Shown here: one piece after another, positions 43,671 through 51,686 of the stretch
Position numbering within the stretch: the stretch's first letter is position 1
How the letters are laid out: every line of letters begins with the position of its first letter
Assembly (NCBI GenBank): GCA_900318175.1
Contig: ONJQ01000002.1
Location: 124,001 to 188,000, forward strand
Length of the DNA: 64,000 nucleotides
Direction: 5' to 3'
Origin: an uncultured Bacteroidales bacterium
GTDB lineage: Bacteria > Bacteroidota > Bacteroidia > Bacteroidales > P3
The notes under the pieces: generated by a model
What the model was told of the DNA's origin: nothing
The model's database searches: none
The model's input: only the letters and a program-made list of their open reading frames with translations
Made by a program: the position numbers and the translations under genes

Positions 43671-44681
43671 TTATCTTGTTGCTTTGAGTCTAATCAGTGC
43701 AGCAGCCCCAAGTATGGCCACTTCGTTGGCATTGAGCTGCGACATGCGAATCTCGCATTTGCCCTTGTAGATGTTCAGCAGGTTGGCTTCGAAAGCCTCA
43801 CGCAGGGGCGCCATCAAGGGTTCGCCCACCTTGGTGGGGCCGCCCATCAGGAAGATGGCTTGCGGGGCCGAGAAGGTGCAGGCATTGGCGCAAGCCAGTC
43901 CCAGCCATTCGCCCACCATGCGGTAGGTTTCCAGAGCCAGGGTGTCGCCCGCGTTGGCGGCATCGCCAATCATCTTGCAGGTGATGTCCTTGTCCTCGGT
44001 TTCGGGAGAAATCCATCCCGCCATGCGGCTGGCCTCGACGGGTGCTCCCTTTTCCTTGCGCAGTTCGGTGTAGGTCTGCACGATGCCACGAGCCGATGTA
44101 TAGGCCTCCAAGCAACCCTTGCGGCCACAGCTGCAGCGACGACCGTTAGGGATAAGGATATTATGGCCCAGCTCACCTGCCGTGCCAGTCGACCCGTGCA
44201 CCAGACGGCCATCCACAACGATGCCGCTTCCCACGCCAGTGCCGAGGGTAATCATGATGAAATGATCCATCCCTTTGGCTCCGCCGTATACGTACTCGCC
44301 GTAAGCAGCAGCGTTGGCATCGTTGCTCAACACCACGGGAATGTCCACATACTTGTGGAACTCCTCTTCGAAATTCAGCAGTCCCTTGATGGTCAGGTTC
44401 GGAGCCCACTCAACACAGCCTGTGTAGAAGTTGCCGTTCGGGGCACCCATACCGATGCCCGTCAGTTCGTTCAGGCCGATGCTCTTCACGCCTTTCTCGG
44501 GGTCGCCCTGAGCCACCATGTTGCTTATCTGCTCCATAATGTCGGCCACGTATGGCTCCAGCATGAAGTAGTTGCCCGTAGGAATGCTGCCTCTGGACAC
44601 AATTTTAGAGTCGTCTCTTACCAGTCCAATGTCGGTGTTAGTGCCGCCGACATCAATGCCAATAGCGTATGAATTTTGCAT
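43671..44681 (-). CDS. ROK-family sugar kinase
   Basis: 336 residues from ATG at 44681 (MQNSYAIGIDVGGTNTD). An upstream in-frame ATG at 44729 is excluded because a promoter -7 box (44717-44724) lies in between. Motifs: ATP-binding DVGGTNTDIG, substrate loop VLSNDANAAAYGEY, GTGVGSGIVVDG, the ROK zinc cluster CSCGRKGCLEAY, and the late GAAALIRL. It is a glucokinase- or fructokinase-type cytoplasmic enzyme, or a related hexose kinase. Next to a mannosidase, phosphorylation of mannose or another released hexose is a reasonable inference. The 50-bp gap to GH92 contains the intergenic phrase TTAATGTGTTAA. Confidence 0.92.
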   Translation of the reverse strand: MQNSYAIGIDVGGTNTDIGLVRDDSKIVSRGSIPTGNYFMLEPYVADIMEQISNMVAQGDPEKGVKSIGLNELTGIGMGAPNGNFYTGCVEWAPNLTIKGLLNFEEEFHKYVDIPVVLSNDANAAAYGEYVYGGAKGMDHFIMITLGTGVGSGIVVDGRLVHGSTGTAGELGHNILIPNGRRCSCGRKGCLEAYTSARGIVQTYTELRKEKGAPVEASRMAGWISPETEDKDITCKMIGDAANAGDTLALETYRMVGEWLGLACANACTFSAPQAIFLMGGPTKVGEPLMAPLREAFEANLLNIYKGKCEIRMSQLNANEVAILGAAALIRLKATR

Positions 44682-44716
44682 AATCCTTTGCGTTTTTTTT
44701 GTTCTACAATGAAATG

Positions 44717-44724
44717 CAAAAATA
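44717..44724 (-). promoter_or_regulatory. -7 box TATTTTTG of the ROK/GH92 unit
   Basis: TATTTTTGCA on the minus strand behind an A/T-run; leader about 30 nt. It is back to back with the phoH promoter. Confidence 0.5.
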
Positions 44725-44768
44725 CACATTTTTTTTCAATAATCGCTACCATGTGACAAAACTTTTGT

Positions 44769-44776
44769 ACCTTTGC
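44769..44776 (+). promoter_or_regulatory. -7 box TACCTTTG of phoH
   Basis: TACCTTTG is followed by CACC and immediately by the phoH ATG at 44780, implying a leaderless or nearly leaderless transcript. Confidence 0.5.
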
Positions 44777-44779
44777 ACC

Positions 44780-45766
44780 ATGGAAGAACCCGTTACAGAA
44801 AAGATATTATCACTCGAAGAGATTGACTACACACGCTTTTGGGGCGAGAACGACAAGATTCTCGACTTTGTCCGCATCCTCTTCCCCAAGCTGAAAATCA
44901 TTGTCCGTGGCGACATGCTCAAAGTGGTGGGCAACCCCGACGACATCAGCCATTTCGAAGGCAAACTGCAAGCCATGAAGACCTACTACGACAAGGTCGG
45001 ACGCCTCAACGAGAACGTCATCATGCAAATCTTCGAAAATGGTGGTTCCACACCCGAGGCGGAGACCAACGACGAGATTCTTGTGCACGGCCGCAACGGT
45101 CTCCTCATCAAGGCCCGCACCCCCAACCAACAGCGTCTGGTACGCGCCGTCAAGGAGAACGACATGGTCTTTGCCATCGGCCCTGCCGGCACGGGCAAGA
45201 CCTATACCGCTGTGGCCCTTGCCGTCCGCGCACTCAAAAACAAGGAGATTCGCCGCATCATCCTCACCCGCCCTGCCGTCGAGGCTGGCGAGAATCTCGG
45301 CTTTCTGCCGGGCGACCTGCGCGATAAACTCGACCCCTACCTGCAACCGCTTTATGACGCCCTGCGCGACATGATTCCTCAGCAGAAACTCCTCTCCTAC
45401 TGGGAAGATAACACCATCGAGATTGCTCCCCTTGCCTTTATGCGTGGTCGCACCTTGGACAACGCCTTTGTCATCTTAGACGAAGCGCAGAACTCCACCT
45501 CCGCCCAGCTCAAAATGTTCCTCACCCGCATGGGACGCAACGCCAAGTTCGTCATCACTGGCGACATCACCCAGATAGACCTTCCCCGCCACCAGCAGTC
45601 CGGTCTGGTACAGGCCCTCAACATTCTGGATGGCATCAAGGGCATCTCCATCATTCGCCTCGACAACAAAGACGTGATACGCCACAGTCTCGTCACCAAA
45701 ATAATCAGTGCCTATGAACGCCATTCCGAACCGACGGCTGACCAGCCGTCCCAACTGCAAGATTAA
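44780..45766 (+). CDS. phoH: PhoH-family ATPase
   Basis: 328 residues from ATG at 44780. Walker A is [16 protein letters not shown] and Walker B is [28 protein letters not shown] is also family-typical. The N-terminal 100 residues form the KH-like RNA-binding part ([18 protein letters not shown]). It is a cytoplasmic ATPase connected with RNA metabolism and stress. A longer frame begins at 44699 but would start upstream of the promoter. The last 59 nt overlap ispE in a different frame. Confidence 0.94.
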   Translation: MEEPVTEKILSLEEIDYTRFWGENDKILDFVRILFPKLKIIVRGDMLKVVGNPDDISHFEGKLQAMKTYYDKVGRLNENVIMQIFENGGSTPEAETNDEILVHGRNGLLIKARTPNQQRLVRAVKENDMVFAIGPAGTGKTYTAVALAVRALKNKEIRRIILTRPAVEAGENLGFLPGDLRDKLDPYLQPLYDALRDMIPQQKLLSYWEDNTIEIAPLAFMRGRTLDNAFVILDEAQNSTSAQLKMFLTRMGRNAKFVITGDITQIDLPRHQQSGLVQALNILDGIKGISIIRLDNKDVIRHSLVTKIISAYERHSEPTADQPSQLQD

Positions 45767-46505
45767 CATCGGTCTGCACATCGTCGGCAAACGTCCTGAC
45801 GGCTACCACGACCTGGAAACCATTTTCCTGCCGGTGCCCCAGCTGTGCGACGAGCTGGAGATTGAGATTCTCCCCGGCGGAGAGGCCACCATGACGCAGG
45901 ATGGTATCACCCTTGACAACGCTCCCGATGACAACCTCTGCATGAAGGCATATCGACTCCTGCAGCAAGAATACGGACTCGCGCCCGTCGCCATACGGCT
46001 CCACAAGCATATCCCCTTCGGTGCCGGCTTGGGCGGAGGCAGCAGCGACGCCGCTTTCACCCTCAAGATGCTCAACACCCTTTTCGGCCTCGGTCTCACG
46101 ACCCTCCAACTCGAAATCAGCGCCGCACAGATTGGTGCCGACTGCCCCTTTTTCATCAACAACCAGGCCGCCTACGCGACGGGTATCGGCGACCGTCTCG
46201 AACCCATCAGTCTCGACCTTTCGGCCTACAACATCATCATCGAAATACCCCCTGACGAACACGTCAGCACCCGCGAGGCCTATGCCGGCATCAAGCCCAA
46301 CGCCACCCAACGACCCGACTTGCGCCAAGCCATCAACCTCCCACCCACACAATGGCGCGACCTTGTAAGCAACGACTTCGAGCAGAGTGTATTCCCAGCC
46401 CACCCCGCCATCGCCGCTCTCAAGGCTGACATGTACCGTCGCGGAGCTCTCTACGCCAGCATGACGGGCAGCGGAGCCGCTGTTTTCGGCATCTTTGAAA
46501 AATAA
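45708..46505 (+). CDS. ispE: 4-diphosphocytidyl-2-C-methyl-D-erythritol kinase IspE
   Basis: 265 residues (start ATG at 45708 or 45714). It is a GHMP kinase of the non-mevalonate isoprenoid pathway. Motifs: [19 protein letters not shown] (the family usually has NAKIN; here the Ala is Cys), the ATP loop [14 protein letters not shown], and [12 protein letters not shown] at the end. The gene begins inside phoH and overlaps it by 59 nt; the family's N-terminal motif lies only 16 codons after the start, so no later ATG is usable and the overlap is real. It is probably cotranscribed with phoH. Confidence 0.95.
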   Translation: MPMNAIPNRRLTSRPNCKINIGLHIVGKRPDGYHDLETIFLPVPQLCDELEIEILPGGEATMTQDGITLDNAPDDNLCMKAYRLLQQEYGLAPVAIRLHKHIPFGAGLGGGSSDAAFTLKMLNTLFGLGLTTLQLEISAAQIGADCPFFINNQAAYATGIGDRLEPISLDLSAYNIIIEIPPDEHVSTREAYAGIKPNATQRPDLRQAINLPPTQWRDLVSNDFEQSVFPAHPAIAALKADMYRRGALYASMTGSGAAVFGIFEK

Positions 46506-46506
46506 T

Positions 46507-46537
46507 TTTGCCATTTTAAATATTATTAGTATCTTTG
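46507..46537 (+). promoter_or_regulatory. Promoter of fba
   Basis: TTTG at 46507-46510, 19-nt spacer, TATCTTTG at 46530-46537: full consensus. Leader about 55 nt. Confidence 0.82.
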
Positions 46538-46596
46538 CAAAATCATTCAACAAGTAGATTATAAACCGGTTTTCTAAAAACATAAACAACATCAAT

Positions 46597-47595
46597 ATGG
46601 TAGATTACAAATCAATAGGATTGGTGAACACCCGCGCGATGTTCGCCAAAGCAGTGGACGGCGGCTATGCCATCCCCGCCTTCAACTTCAATAACATGGA
46701 GCAGATGCAGGCCATCATCATGGCTGCTGTCGAAACCAAAAGCCCCGTGATTCTGCAAGTGAGCAAGGGCGCCCGCGACTACGCCAACCAGACCCTCCTC
46801 CGCTACATGGCCGAAGGTGCCGTAGAGTATGCCAAAGAACTGGGCTGCCCCAACCCCCAGATTGTCCTCCATCTGGACCACGGCGACAGCTTCGAAACCT
46901 GCAAGAGCTGCATTGACATGGGCTTCAGCAGTGTTATGATTGACGGCAGCGCACTCCCCTACGACGAGAACGTTGCCCTCACCCGCAGGGTGGTGGACTA
47001 TGCCCACCAGTTCGACGTCACCGTCGAGGGCGAGCTCGGTGTTCTGGCCGGTGTCGAGGATGAAGTCTCCGCAGCAGAGAGCCACTACACCAAACCCGAA
47101 GAGGTCATCGACTTTGTCACCAAGACAGGTGTCGACAGCCTCGCCATTAGCATTGGCACCAGCCACGGCGCCTACAAATTCACTCCCGAGCAGTGCACCG
47201 TCGACCCGCAGACGGGCCGCCTTGTGCCTCCTCCCTTAGCCTTCGACGTTCTTGAGGCCATTGAGAAGAAACTGCCCGGATTCCCCATCGTCCTCCACGG
47301 CTCCAGCAGCGTCCCGCAGGATGAGGTGGATACTATCAACAAGTATGGTGGCGCCCTCAAAGCCGCCGTCGGCATCCCCGAGGAGCAGCTGCGCAAGGCC
47401 GCCAAGAGCGCCGTCTGCAAAATCAACATCGACAGCGACAGCCGTCTGGCCATGACCGCAGCCATCCGCAAACACATGGCTGAGCATCCCGACCATTTCG
47501 ATCCGCGCCAGTACCTCAAACCCGCCCGCGAGAGCATGAAGAAGATGTACATCCACAAAATCGTCAACGTGCTGGGCAGCAACGACAAACTCTAA
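46597..47595 (+). CDS. fba: Class II fructose-bisphosphate aldolase
   Basis: 332 residues. It is a zinc-dependent glycolytic aldolase in the cytoplasm. Motifs: AIPAFNFNNMEQMQAI, HLDHGDSFETC (catalytic Asp and zinc His), VEGELGVLAGVEDEVS, SIGTSHGAYKF (zinc His), LHGSSSVP (zinc His) and KINIDSDSRLA. It has a strong promoter in front and a strong terminator behind, so it is a single-gene unit, as expected for a highly expressed enzyme. Confidence 0.97.
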   Translation: MVDYKSIGLVNTRAMFAKAVDGGYAIPAFNFNNMEQMQAIIMAAVETKSPVILQVSKGARDYANQTLLRYMAEGAVEYAKELGCPNPQIVLHLDHGDSFETCKSCIDMGFSSVMIDGSALPYDENVALTRRVVDYAHQFDVTVEGELGVLAGVEDEVSAAESHYTKPEEVIDFVTKTGVDSLAISIGTSHGAYKFTPEQCTVDPQTGRLVPPPLAFDVLEAIEKKLPGFPIVLHGSSSVPQDEVDTINKYGGALKAAVGIPEEQLRKAAKSAVCKINIDSDSRLAMTAAIRKHMAEHPDHFDPRQYLKPARESMKKMYIHKIVNVLGSNDKL

Positions 47596-47635
47596 ACCAT
47601 TCTCCCACCACCGTGGGAGCCTGAAAAATCTCTAC

Positions 47636-47669
47636 AGGGAGACGGGACACGAGCCGTCTCCCTCTTTTT
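47636..47669 (+). terminator. Rho-independent terminator of fba
   Basis: A 10-bp GC-rich stem (47636-47645 with 47654-47663) followed by CTTTTTG, 40 nt after the fba stop codon. Confidence 0.88.
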
Positions 47670-47716
47670 GTATGTCCATCTTTCAGCCTCTACACCGCTA
47701 TCTTTAAAAAAAAGTG

Positions 47717-47724
47717 TATATTTG
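47717..47724 (+). promoter_or_regulatory. -7 box TATATTTG of the glycosyl-1-phosphate transferase gene
   Basis: An A-run then GTGTATATTTGCAAAA, 30 nt before the ATG at 47755; no clear TTTG box at the standard distance. Confidence 0.55.
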
Positions 47725-47754
47725 CAAAACGTTTGTTGAACAAGTACCGTACTT

Positions 47755-48762
47755 ATGTATTTTATTATCACCCTAATAGCCCTTGTGGCATACGAACTGC
47801 TCTACTTCGCTCTTGCCAAGCGGCTCCACATTGTGGACCGTCCCAACGAACGTAGCTCACACCACCGTGTGGTACTGTTGGGTGCGGGTGTCATATTCAT
47901 CCTTGCCCTTGTCCATTATGGACTTTTCAACACCGACAGCGGTTTGCTGCTCCATCTGGGCCAACACCTGCTACCCCGCAACGGCTACATGCCCTTCCTT
48001 GGCGGAGCCCTGCTGCTGGCCGTTGTCAGCTATGCCGACGACCTCCATCCATTGCCCAGCTGGCTCCGTATGTTGGCACAATGCGCCGCCATCGTCCTTG
48101 CCTTCCATCCCTCAATCGCCACCCTACAGGTGTGGCAGATGATGCTGTTGGTCATCGTCTTTGCCGGAGTGCTCAACGTCTACAACTTCATGGACGGCAT
48201 CAATGGCATGTTGGCAGCTTATTCCTTAGCTGTGGTGGGCACCTTCTTCGTCATCAATCTCTTCATCCATCCCTTTGTGGACACCCAACTTCTGGCCACC
48301 ATGCTGCTGGCAATCCTCGTCTTCGGCTTCTTCAACTTCCGCACACATGCCCGCTGTTTCTCGGGCGATGTGGGCAGCATCGTCATGGGCTTTACTGTGG
48401 TATACCTGCTGGTGCGCTACGACGCATCTCTGCCAGATAATGGTGAGAACGTCAGCTTCCTCTGCTTCATCATCGTCTTCCTGGCCGATGGCCTGCTGAC
48501 CATTGCCAAACGTTTCCTCAGTGGTCGCAATATCCTCGAAGCTCATCGCGAACACCTCTACGAGACTCTCGTCAACGAGCTCCATGTGCCTCACCTGCGC
48601 GTTGCAGCCTCCTACGCCCTGCTCCAACTACTTGTCAACGTAGGTTACCTGACCGTAACCGACAAGAACCTCTACACCTTCGTCGTCGCCTTCTTGCTGG
48701 TCGTTGCCTACGGCCTCTTCTTCAACTACTGCAACCGCCGTGGGCTCACCCTACCCAAATGA
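47755..48762 (+). CDS. Undecaprenyl-phosphate sugar-1-phosphate transferase (WecA/TagO/MraY type)
   Basis: 335 residues with about ten membrane helices. Family motifs: SYADDLHPLPSWLRM (metal-binding Asp pair), NVYNFMDGINGM, GDVGSIVMGF and HREHLYE. It transfers a HexNAc-1-phosphate from a UDP-sugar to undecaprenyl phosphate, starting the assembly of a surface glycan at the inner membrane. It is a good candidate initiator for the polysaccharide locus at 57-64 kb, though it lies 10 kb away. The small gene 48823 follows at 60 bp. Confidence 0.92.
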   Translation: MYFIITLIALVAYELLYFALAKRLHIVDRPNERSSHHRVVLLGAGVIFILALVHYGLFNTDSGLLLHLGQHLLPRNGYMPFLGGALLLAVVSYADDLHPLPSWLRMLAQCAAIVLAFHPSIATLQVWQMMLLVIVFAGVLNVYNFMDGINGMLAAYSLAVVGTFFVINLFIHPFVDTQLLATMLLAILVFGFFNFRTHARCFSGDVGSIVMGFTVVYLLVRYDASLPDNGENVSFLCFIIVFLADGLLTIAKRFLSGRNILEAHREHLYETLVNELHVPHLRVAASYALLQLLVNVGYLTVTDKNLYTFVVAFLLVVAYGLFFNYCNRRGLTLPK

Positions 48763-48822
48763 TTTATTAACCCGCAGGGCATCCCTGCACAACACTCCGG
48801 TCTTTACACCGGAAACAATAAT

Positions 48823-49302
48823 ATGAGAAAAGAGACCTTTATTACCGTCCTCATTACATTTGCAGTCACCTCGTTACTGTGGTTTTTCGTTTTCTTTGTT
48901 CTCATTCCCGGAATGAAGAGCCACAGTACCGACAACGATTCCGTAACGCAACCCACCGCCCAGAATTCCGACCCCACGGCACCATCCTACCAAGTCAATG
49001 CCAAACATGAGGTGGACTACAATCAATCCATCATTGGCCACTGGGACCCAGTCGAAGTCTCCGAGACTCAGTTGGATTTTTCTGAATACGGAACCCTGAA
49101 AGCCACTTCCAATAAGTACAACCACCCTGTCCGCACCGACTATAAGTACAAACTGCTGGGCGACCGCATGGGCTACACCCTCATGGTAGACTTTTACGAA
49201 GGCGACTGGCACCGAATAGAGATTACCACCGATGAAGACGGAGACACATACCTCTCCATCTTCGACGACCCCGAACTGGGAGGCCGCTACCGCAAACGCT
49301 AA
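48823..49302 (+). CDS. Small membrane-anchored protein of unknown function
   Basis: 159 residues. One N-terminal membrane helix (about 8-30), a polar Ser/Thr/Pro/Asn linker and a C-terminal beta-rich domain starting SIIGHWDPVEVSETQLDF, which looks lipocalin-like. No known family was recognised with confidence. It is expected to sit at the periplasmic face of the inner membrane. Its 3' end is followed by two very long hairpins. Confidence 0.75.
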   Translation: MRKETFITVLITFAVTSLLWFFVFFVLIPGMKSHSTDNDSVTQPTAQNSDPTAPSYQVNAKHEVDYNQSIIGHWDPVEVSETQLDFSEYGTLKATSNKYNHPVRTDYKYKLLGDRMGYTLMVDFYEGDWHRIEITTDEDGDTYLSIFDDPELGGRYRKR

Positions 49303-49312
49303 ATTAAAGAAA

Positions 49313-49357
49313 TAGATATGATAGAGGCTATAGAAACTATAGCCTCTATCATATCTA
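49313..49357. terminator. Perfect 21-bp hairpin between convergent genes
   Basis: Arms 49313-49333 and 49337-49357 are exact reverse complements with a 3-nt AAA loop, 10 nt after the stop codon of the 48823 gene. AT-rich ends pair as well. No T-run follows. Confidence 0.8.
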
Positions 49358-49384
49358 CCACGTTAGCCACGATGGAAGACCGCA

Positions 49385-49431
49385 ACAATTTGAGCCCCGC
49401 TGCCGCTTTGCGGCAGCGGGGCTCAAATTGT
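49385..49431. terminator. Perfect 22-bp GC-rich hairpin between convergent genes
   Basis: Arms 49385-49406 and 49410-49431 are exact reverse complements around TTT. It is 23 nt beyond the serS stop codon on the minus strand, so it can serve serS; with the neighbouring hairpin it forms a bidirectional terminator pair. Confidence 0.85.
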
Positions 49432-49453
49432 ATAGGTGACAGTCGATGTGTAA

Positions 49454-50728
49454 TCAGTCAATCTTGTCAAAGCCCAAATAGGGGCGCAGGCACTCGGGCA
49501 TGATAATGCCCTCAGGCGTCTGGTTGTTCTCTAACAGGGCGGCCACTATGCGGGGCAACGCCAGCGCACTGCCATTGAGCGTATGAGCCAGCTTGGTCTT
49601 GCCGTCGCTGTCCTTGAAACGGAGTTTCATACGGTTGGCCTGGAACGTCTCGAAATTGGAGACGGACGACACTTCGAGCCATTTCTGCTGGGCAGCGCTC
49701 CACACCTCAAAGTCGAAAGTCATGGCGGAGGTAAAGCTGATGTCGCCACCGCAAAGCTTCAGGATGTGGTATGGGAGTCCCAGTTTGTCCAAAAGCCCGC
49801 CAACGTGGCGCTTCATCTCTTCGAGGGTGTCGTAGCTGCGATCGGGGTGCTCAACAACAACAATTTCCACTTTGCTGAACTCGTGCAGACGGTTCAAGCC
49901 GCGCACATCCTTGCCATAGCTGCCCGCTTCGCGACGGAAACACTCGCTATATCCCACATGGCGGATGGGGAACTGGTCAGCGTTGACAATGACATTGCGG
50001 TAGATGTTGGTGATGGGCACCTCGGCTGTGGGAATCATATAGAATCCATCCAAAGGAATGGCATACATCTGTCCCTCCTTGTCAGGGAGCTGGCCTGTGC
50101 CTAATCCTGAGGATTCGTTGACCATCAGCGGGGGCATAATCTCTACATATCCAGCGGCTGTGGCCTCATTGAGGAAGAAGTTGATTAAAGCGCGTTGCAG
50201 ACGTGCGCCTTTACCCTTATAGACGGGGAAGCCTGCGCCGGTAATCTTGTTACCCAACTCAAAGTCTACGATGTTGTACTTGGCGCAAAGGTCCCAGTGG
50301 GGCAATGCACCATCGGGGAGCTGGGGTTTGGTACCGAACTCGGCCACCACTACGTTGTCCGCCTCGCTGGTGCCACGCGGCACAGTGATGTGCGGGGCAT
50401 TGGGCAGGGAGATGAGTTTGGCGTTGAGGTCTGCATCAACGGCGGCCTGTTGGTCGTCGAGGGCTTTCTCCTGCGCCTTAAGGTCGGCAGTCTGGGCCTT
50501 GCGAGCCTCGGCCTCGTCACGTTTGCCCTGTTTGAAAAGCATGCCTATCTCCTTGGCGATGGCATTCTGTTCTGCCTTGACGGCATCGGCTTTTTGTTGC
50601 AACGCACGCCTTTCGGCATCAAGACGGATGATTTCGGCTATGCGTTCCTCGACGTTTTGTACATTCTTAATCTTGAGGCGTTCGATGATTTCCTCTGTAT
50701 GTTCCTTAATATATTGCAGTTGCAGCAT
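49454..50728 (-). CDS. serS: Seryl-tRNA synthetase
   Basis: 424 residues from ATG at 50728 (MLQLQYIKEHTEEI), chosen because the -7 box at 50753-50760 leaves the longer start at 50755 outside the transcript. The N-terminal two-helix coiled-coil arm covers about 25-105. The class II catalytic core has motif 2 around SECFRREAGSYGKDVRGL and motif 3 NGSALALPRIVAALLENNQ, plus GTGQLPDKEGQMY. It charges tRNA-Ser, including the tRNA-Ser(TGA) at 17 kb. Confidence 0.97.
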   Translation of the reverse strand: MLQLQYIKEHTEEIIERLKIKNVQNVEERIAEIIRLDAERRALQQKADAVKAEQNAIAKEIGMLFKQGKRDEAEARKAQTADLKAQEKALDDQQAAVDADLNAKLISLPNAPHITVPRGTSEADNVVVAEFGTKPQLPDGALPHWDLCAKYNIVDFELGNKITGAGFPVYKGKGARLQRALINFFLNEATAAGYVEIMPPLMVNESSGLGTGQLPDKEGQMYAIPLDGFYMIPTAEVPITNIYRNVIVNADQFPIRHVGYSECFRREAGSYGKDVRGLNRLHEFSKVEIVVVEHPDRSYDTLEEMKRHVGGLLDKLGLPYHILKLCGGDISFTSAMTFDFEVWSAAQQKWLEVSSVSNFETFQANRMKLRFKDSDGKTKLAHTLNGSALALPRIVAALLENNQTPEGIIMPECLRPYLGFDKID

Positions 50729-50752
50729 AGAATTATTTATTTGTTCGAAGAG

Positions 50753-50760
50753 CAAAGATA
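50753..50760 (-). promoter_or_regulatory. -7 box TATCTTTG of serS
   Basis: A T/A-run, GTG, TATCTTTG, CTC on the minus strand, about 25 nt before the serS start. Confidence 0.55.
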
Positions 50761-50925
50761 CACTTTTTTTTTCATTTGCACAGATGTATCTATTCTGGAG
50801 ATTACATCGCAGCCATTATCGTCGGTGTATTATCCCTTTGATTCAGGCTGCGACACATCTATAGCATACAAGCGACACCATTGGCTATTATGCCAACAGG
50901 TCAGTTCGTGGGTATTGGATGGGTA

Positions 50926-51642
50926 TCAGTCCTCCAAAGTATCCAACCAGCCAGGATTCTCGGGGGCGTCGAGTTCCTCAACGTTCTCTTCCACAGGCAG
51001 CGGAATGGGCTTATCGGGATGGGGTATACTACGAGGCAGGGGATCTCTGCTGGTATCCTCCGTTTCGGGCTTGGGTTTCTGTGGTTTGTTGGTAAAGATA
51101 CCTTTAATGGTTTCAAACACCGATTCATACCACTTTGGTTGTACCGGATTGGATGACTTTTGCGGGTAAGATAACGTGACAGAGTCAAGCAGGTGACTGC
51201 TCTGAACCCACGATGGGACATCGAAACAGGGACAACTTTTGTTGGAGAGCTGGTTGTGGCCATAGATTTTGAGTGGACCGAAGGCGCGTATGAGCTGTTG
51301 AACCAGCTCCAATAGGGCAGCCCGTTGGGCTGGCGTGCGGGTATCCATGGCCTTTTTGTTGTCCTTATCCATTCCACCGATATAGCAGATACCGATGGAG
51401 CCTGTATTGTGTCCGGCAGCGTGGGCACCGATTTGATTCAGCGGACGGCCAAGATGGATGCTGCCATCAAGGTGGATGACATAGTGATAGCCGATGTCAA
51501 CCCACCCATTTTTGAGGTGCATTTTGCGTATTTGTTCTACGGTCACGTCGCGCCCTTCTGGGGTTGCCGAGCAGTGTAGCACAAGCGTGTCTATGCGGCG
51601 CATACCGGCCGGAATGTTGAAATTGAAATTTGCGTACTGCAT
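50926..51642 (-). CDS. N-acetylmuramoyl-L-alanine amidase (amidase_2 / PGRP fold)
   Basis: 238 residues. The zinc amidase domain (about 15-150) has LVLHCSATP, IGYHYVIHLDG, GAHAAGHNTGSIGICYIGG and GHNQLSNKSCPCFDV, with the zinc His and Cys residues. The C-terminal 80 residues are a Pro/Lys/Glu-rich low-complexity tail (KPQKPKPETEDTSRD). There is no signal peptide, as in phage lysins and many Bacteroidales homologs. No other phage genes are nearby, so an isolated copy is more likely than a prophage. The product would cleave the peptide from the glycan in peptidoglycan. Confidence 0.9.
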   Translation of the reverse strand: MQYANFNFNIPAGMRRIDTLVLHCSATPEGRDVTVEQIRKMHLKNGWVDIGYHYVIHLDGSIHLGRPLNQIGAHAAGHNTGSIGICYIGGMDKDNKKAMDTRTPAQRAALLELVQQLIRAFGPLKIYGHNQLSNKSCPCFDVPSWVQSSHLLDSVTLSYPQKSSNPVQPKWYESVFETIKGIFTNKPQKPKPETEDTSRDPLPRSIPHPDKPIPLPVEENVEELDAPENPGWLDTLED

Positions 51643-51686
51643 AATGTTTTGTTTTTAGGATTTATAAATATAACTGACAATAAGGA

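Noticed and set aside
50926..51642. Amidase without signal peptide as evidence of a prophage
   Set aside because: No capsid, terminase, holin or integrase genes nearby; flanked by serS and mnmE.
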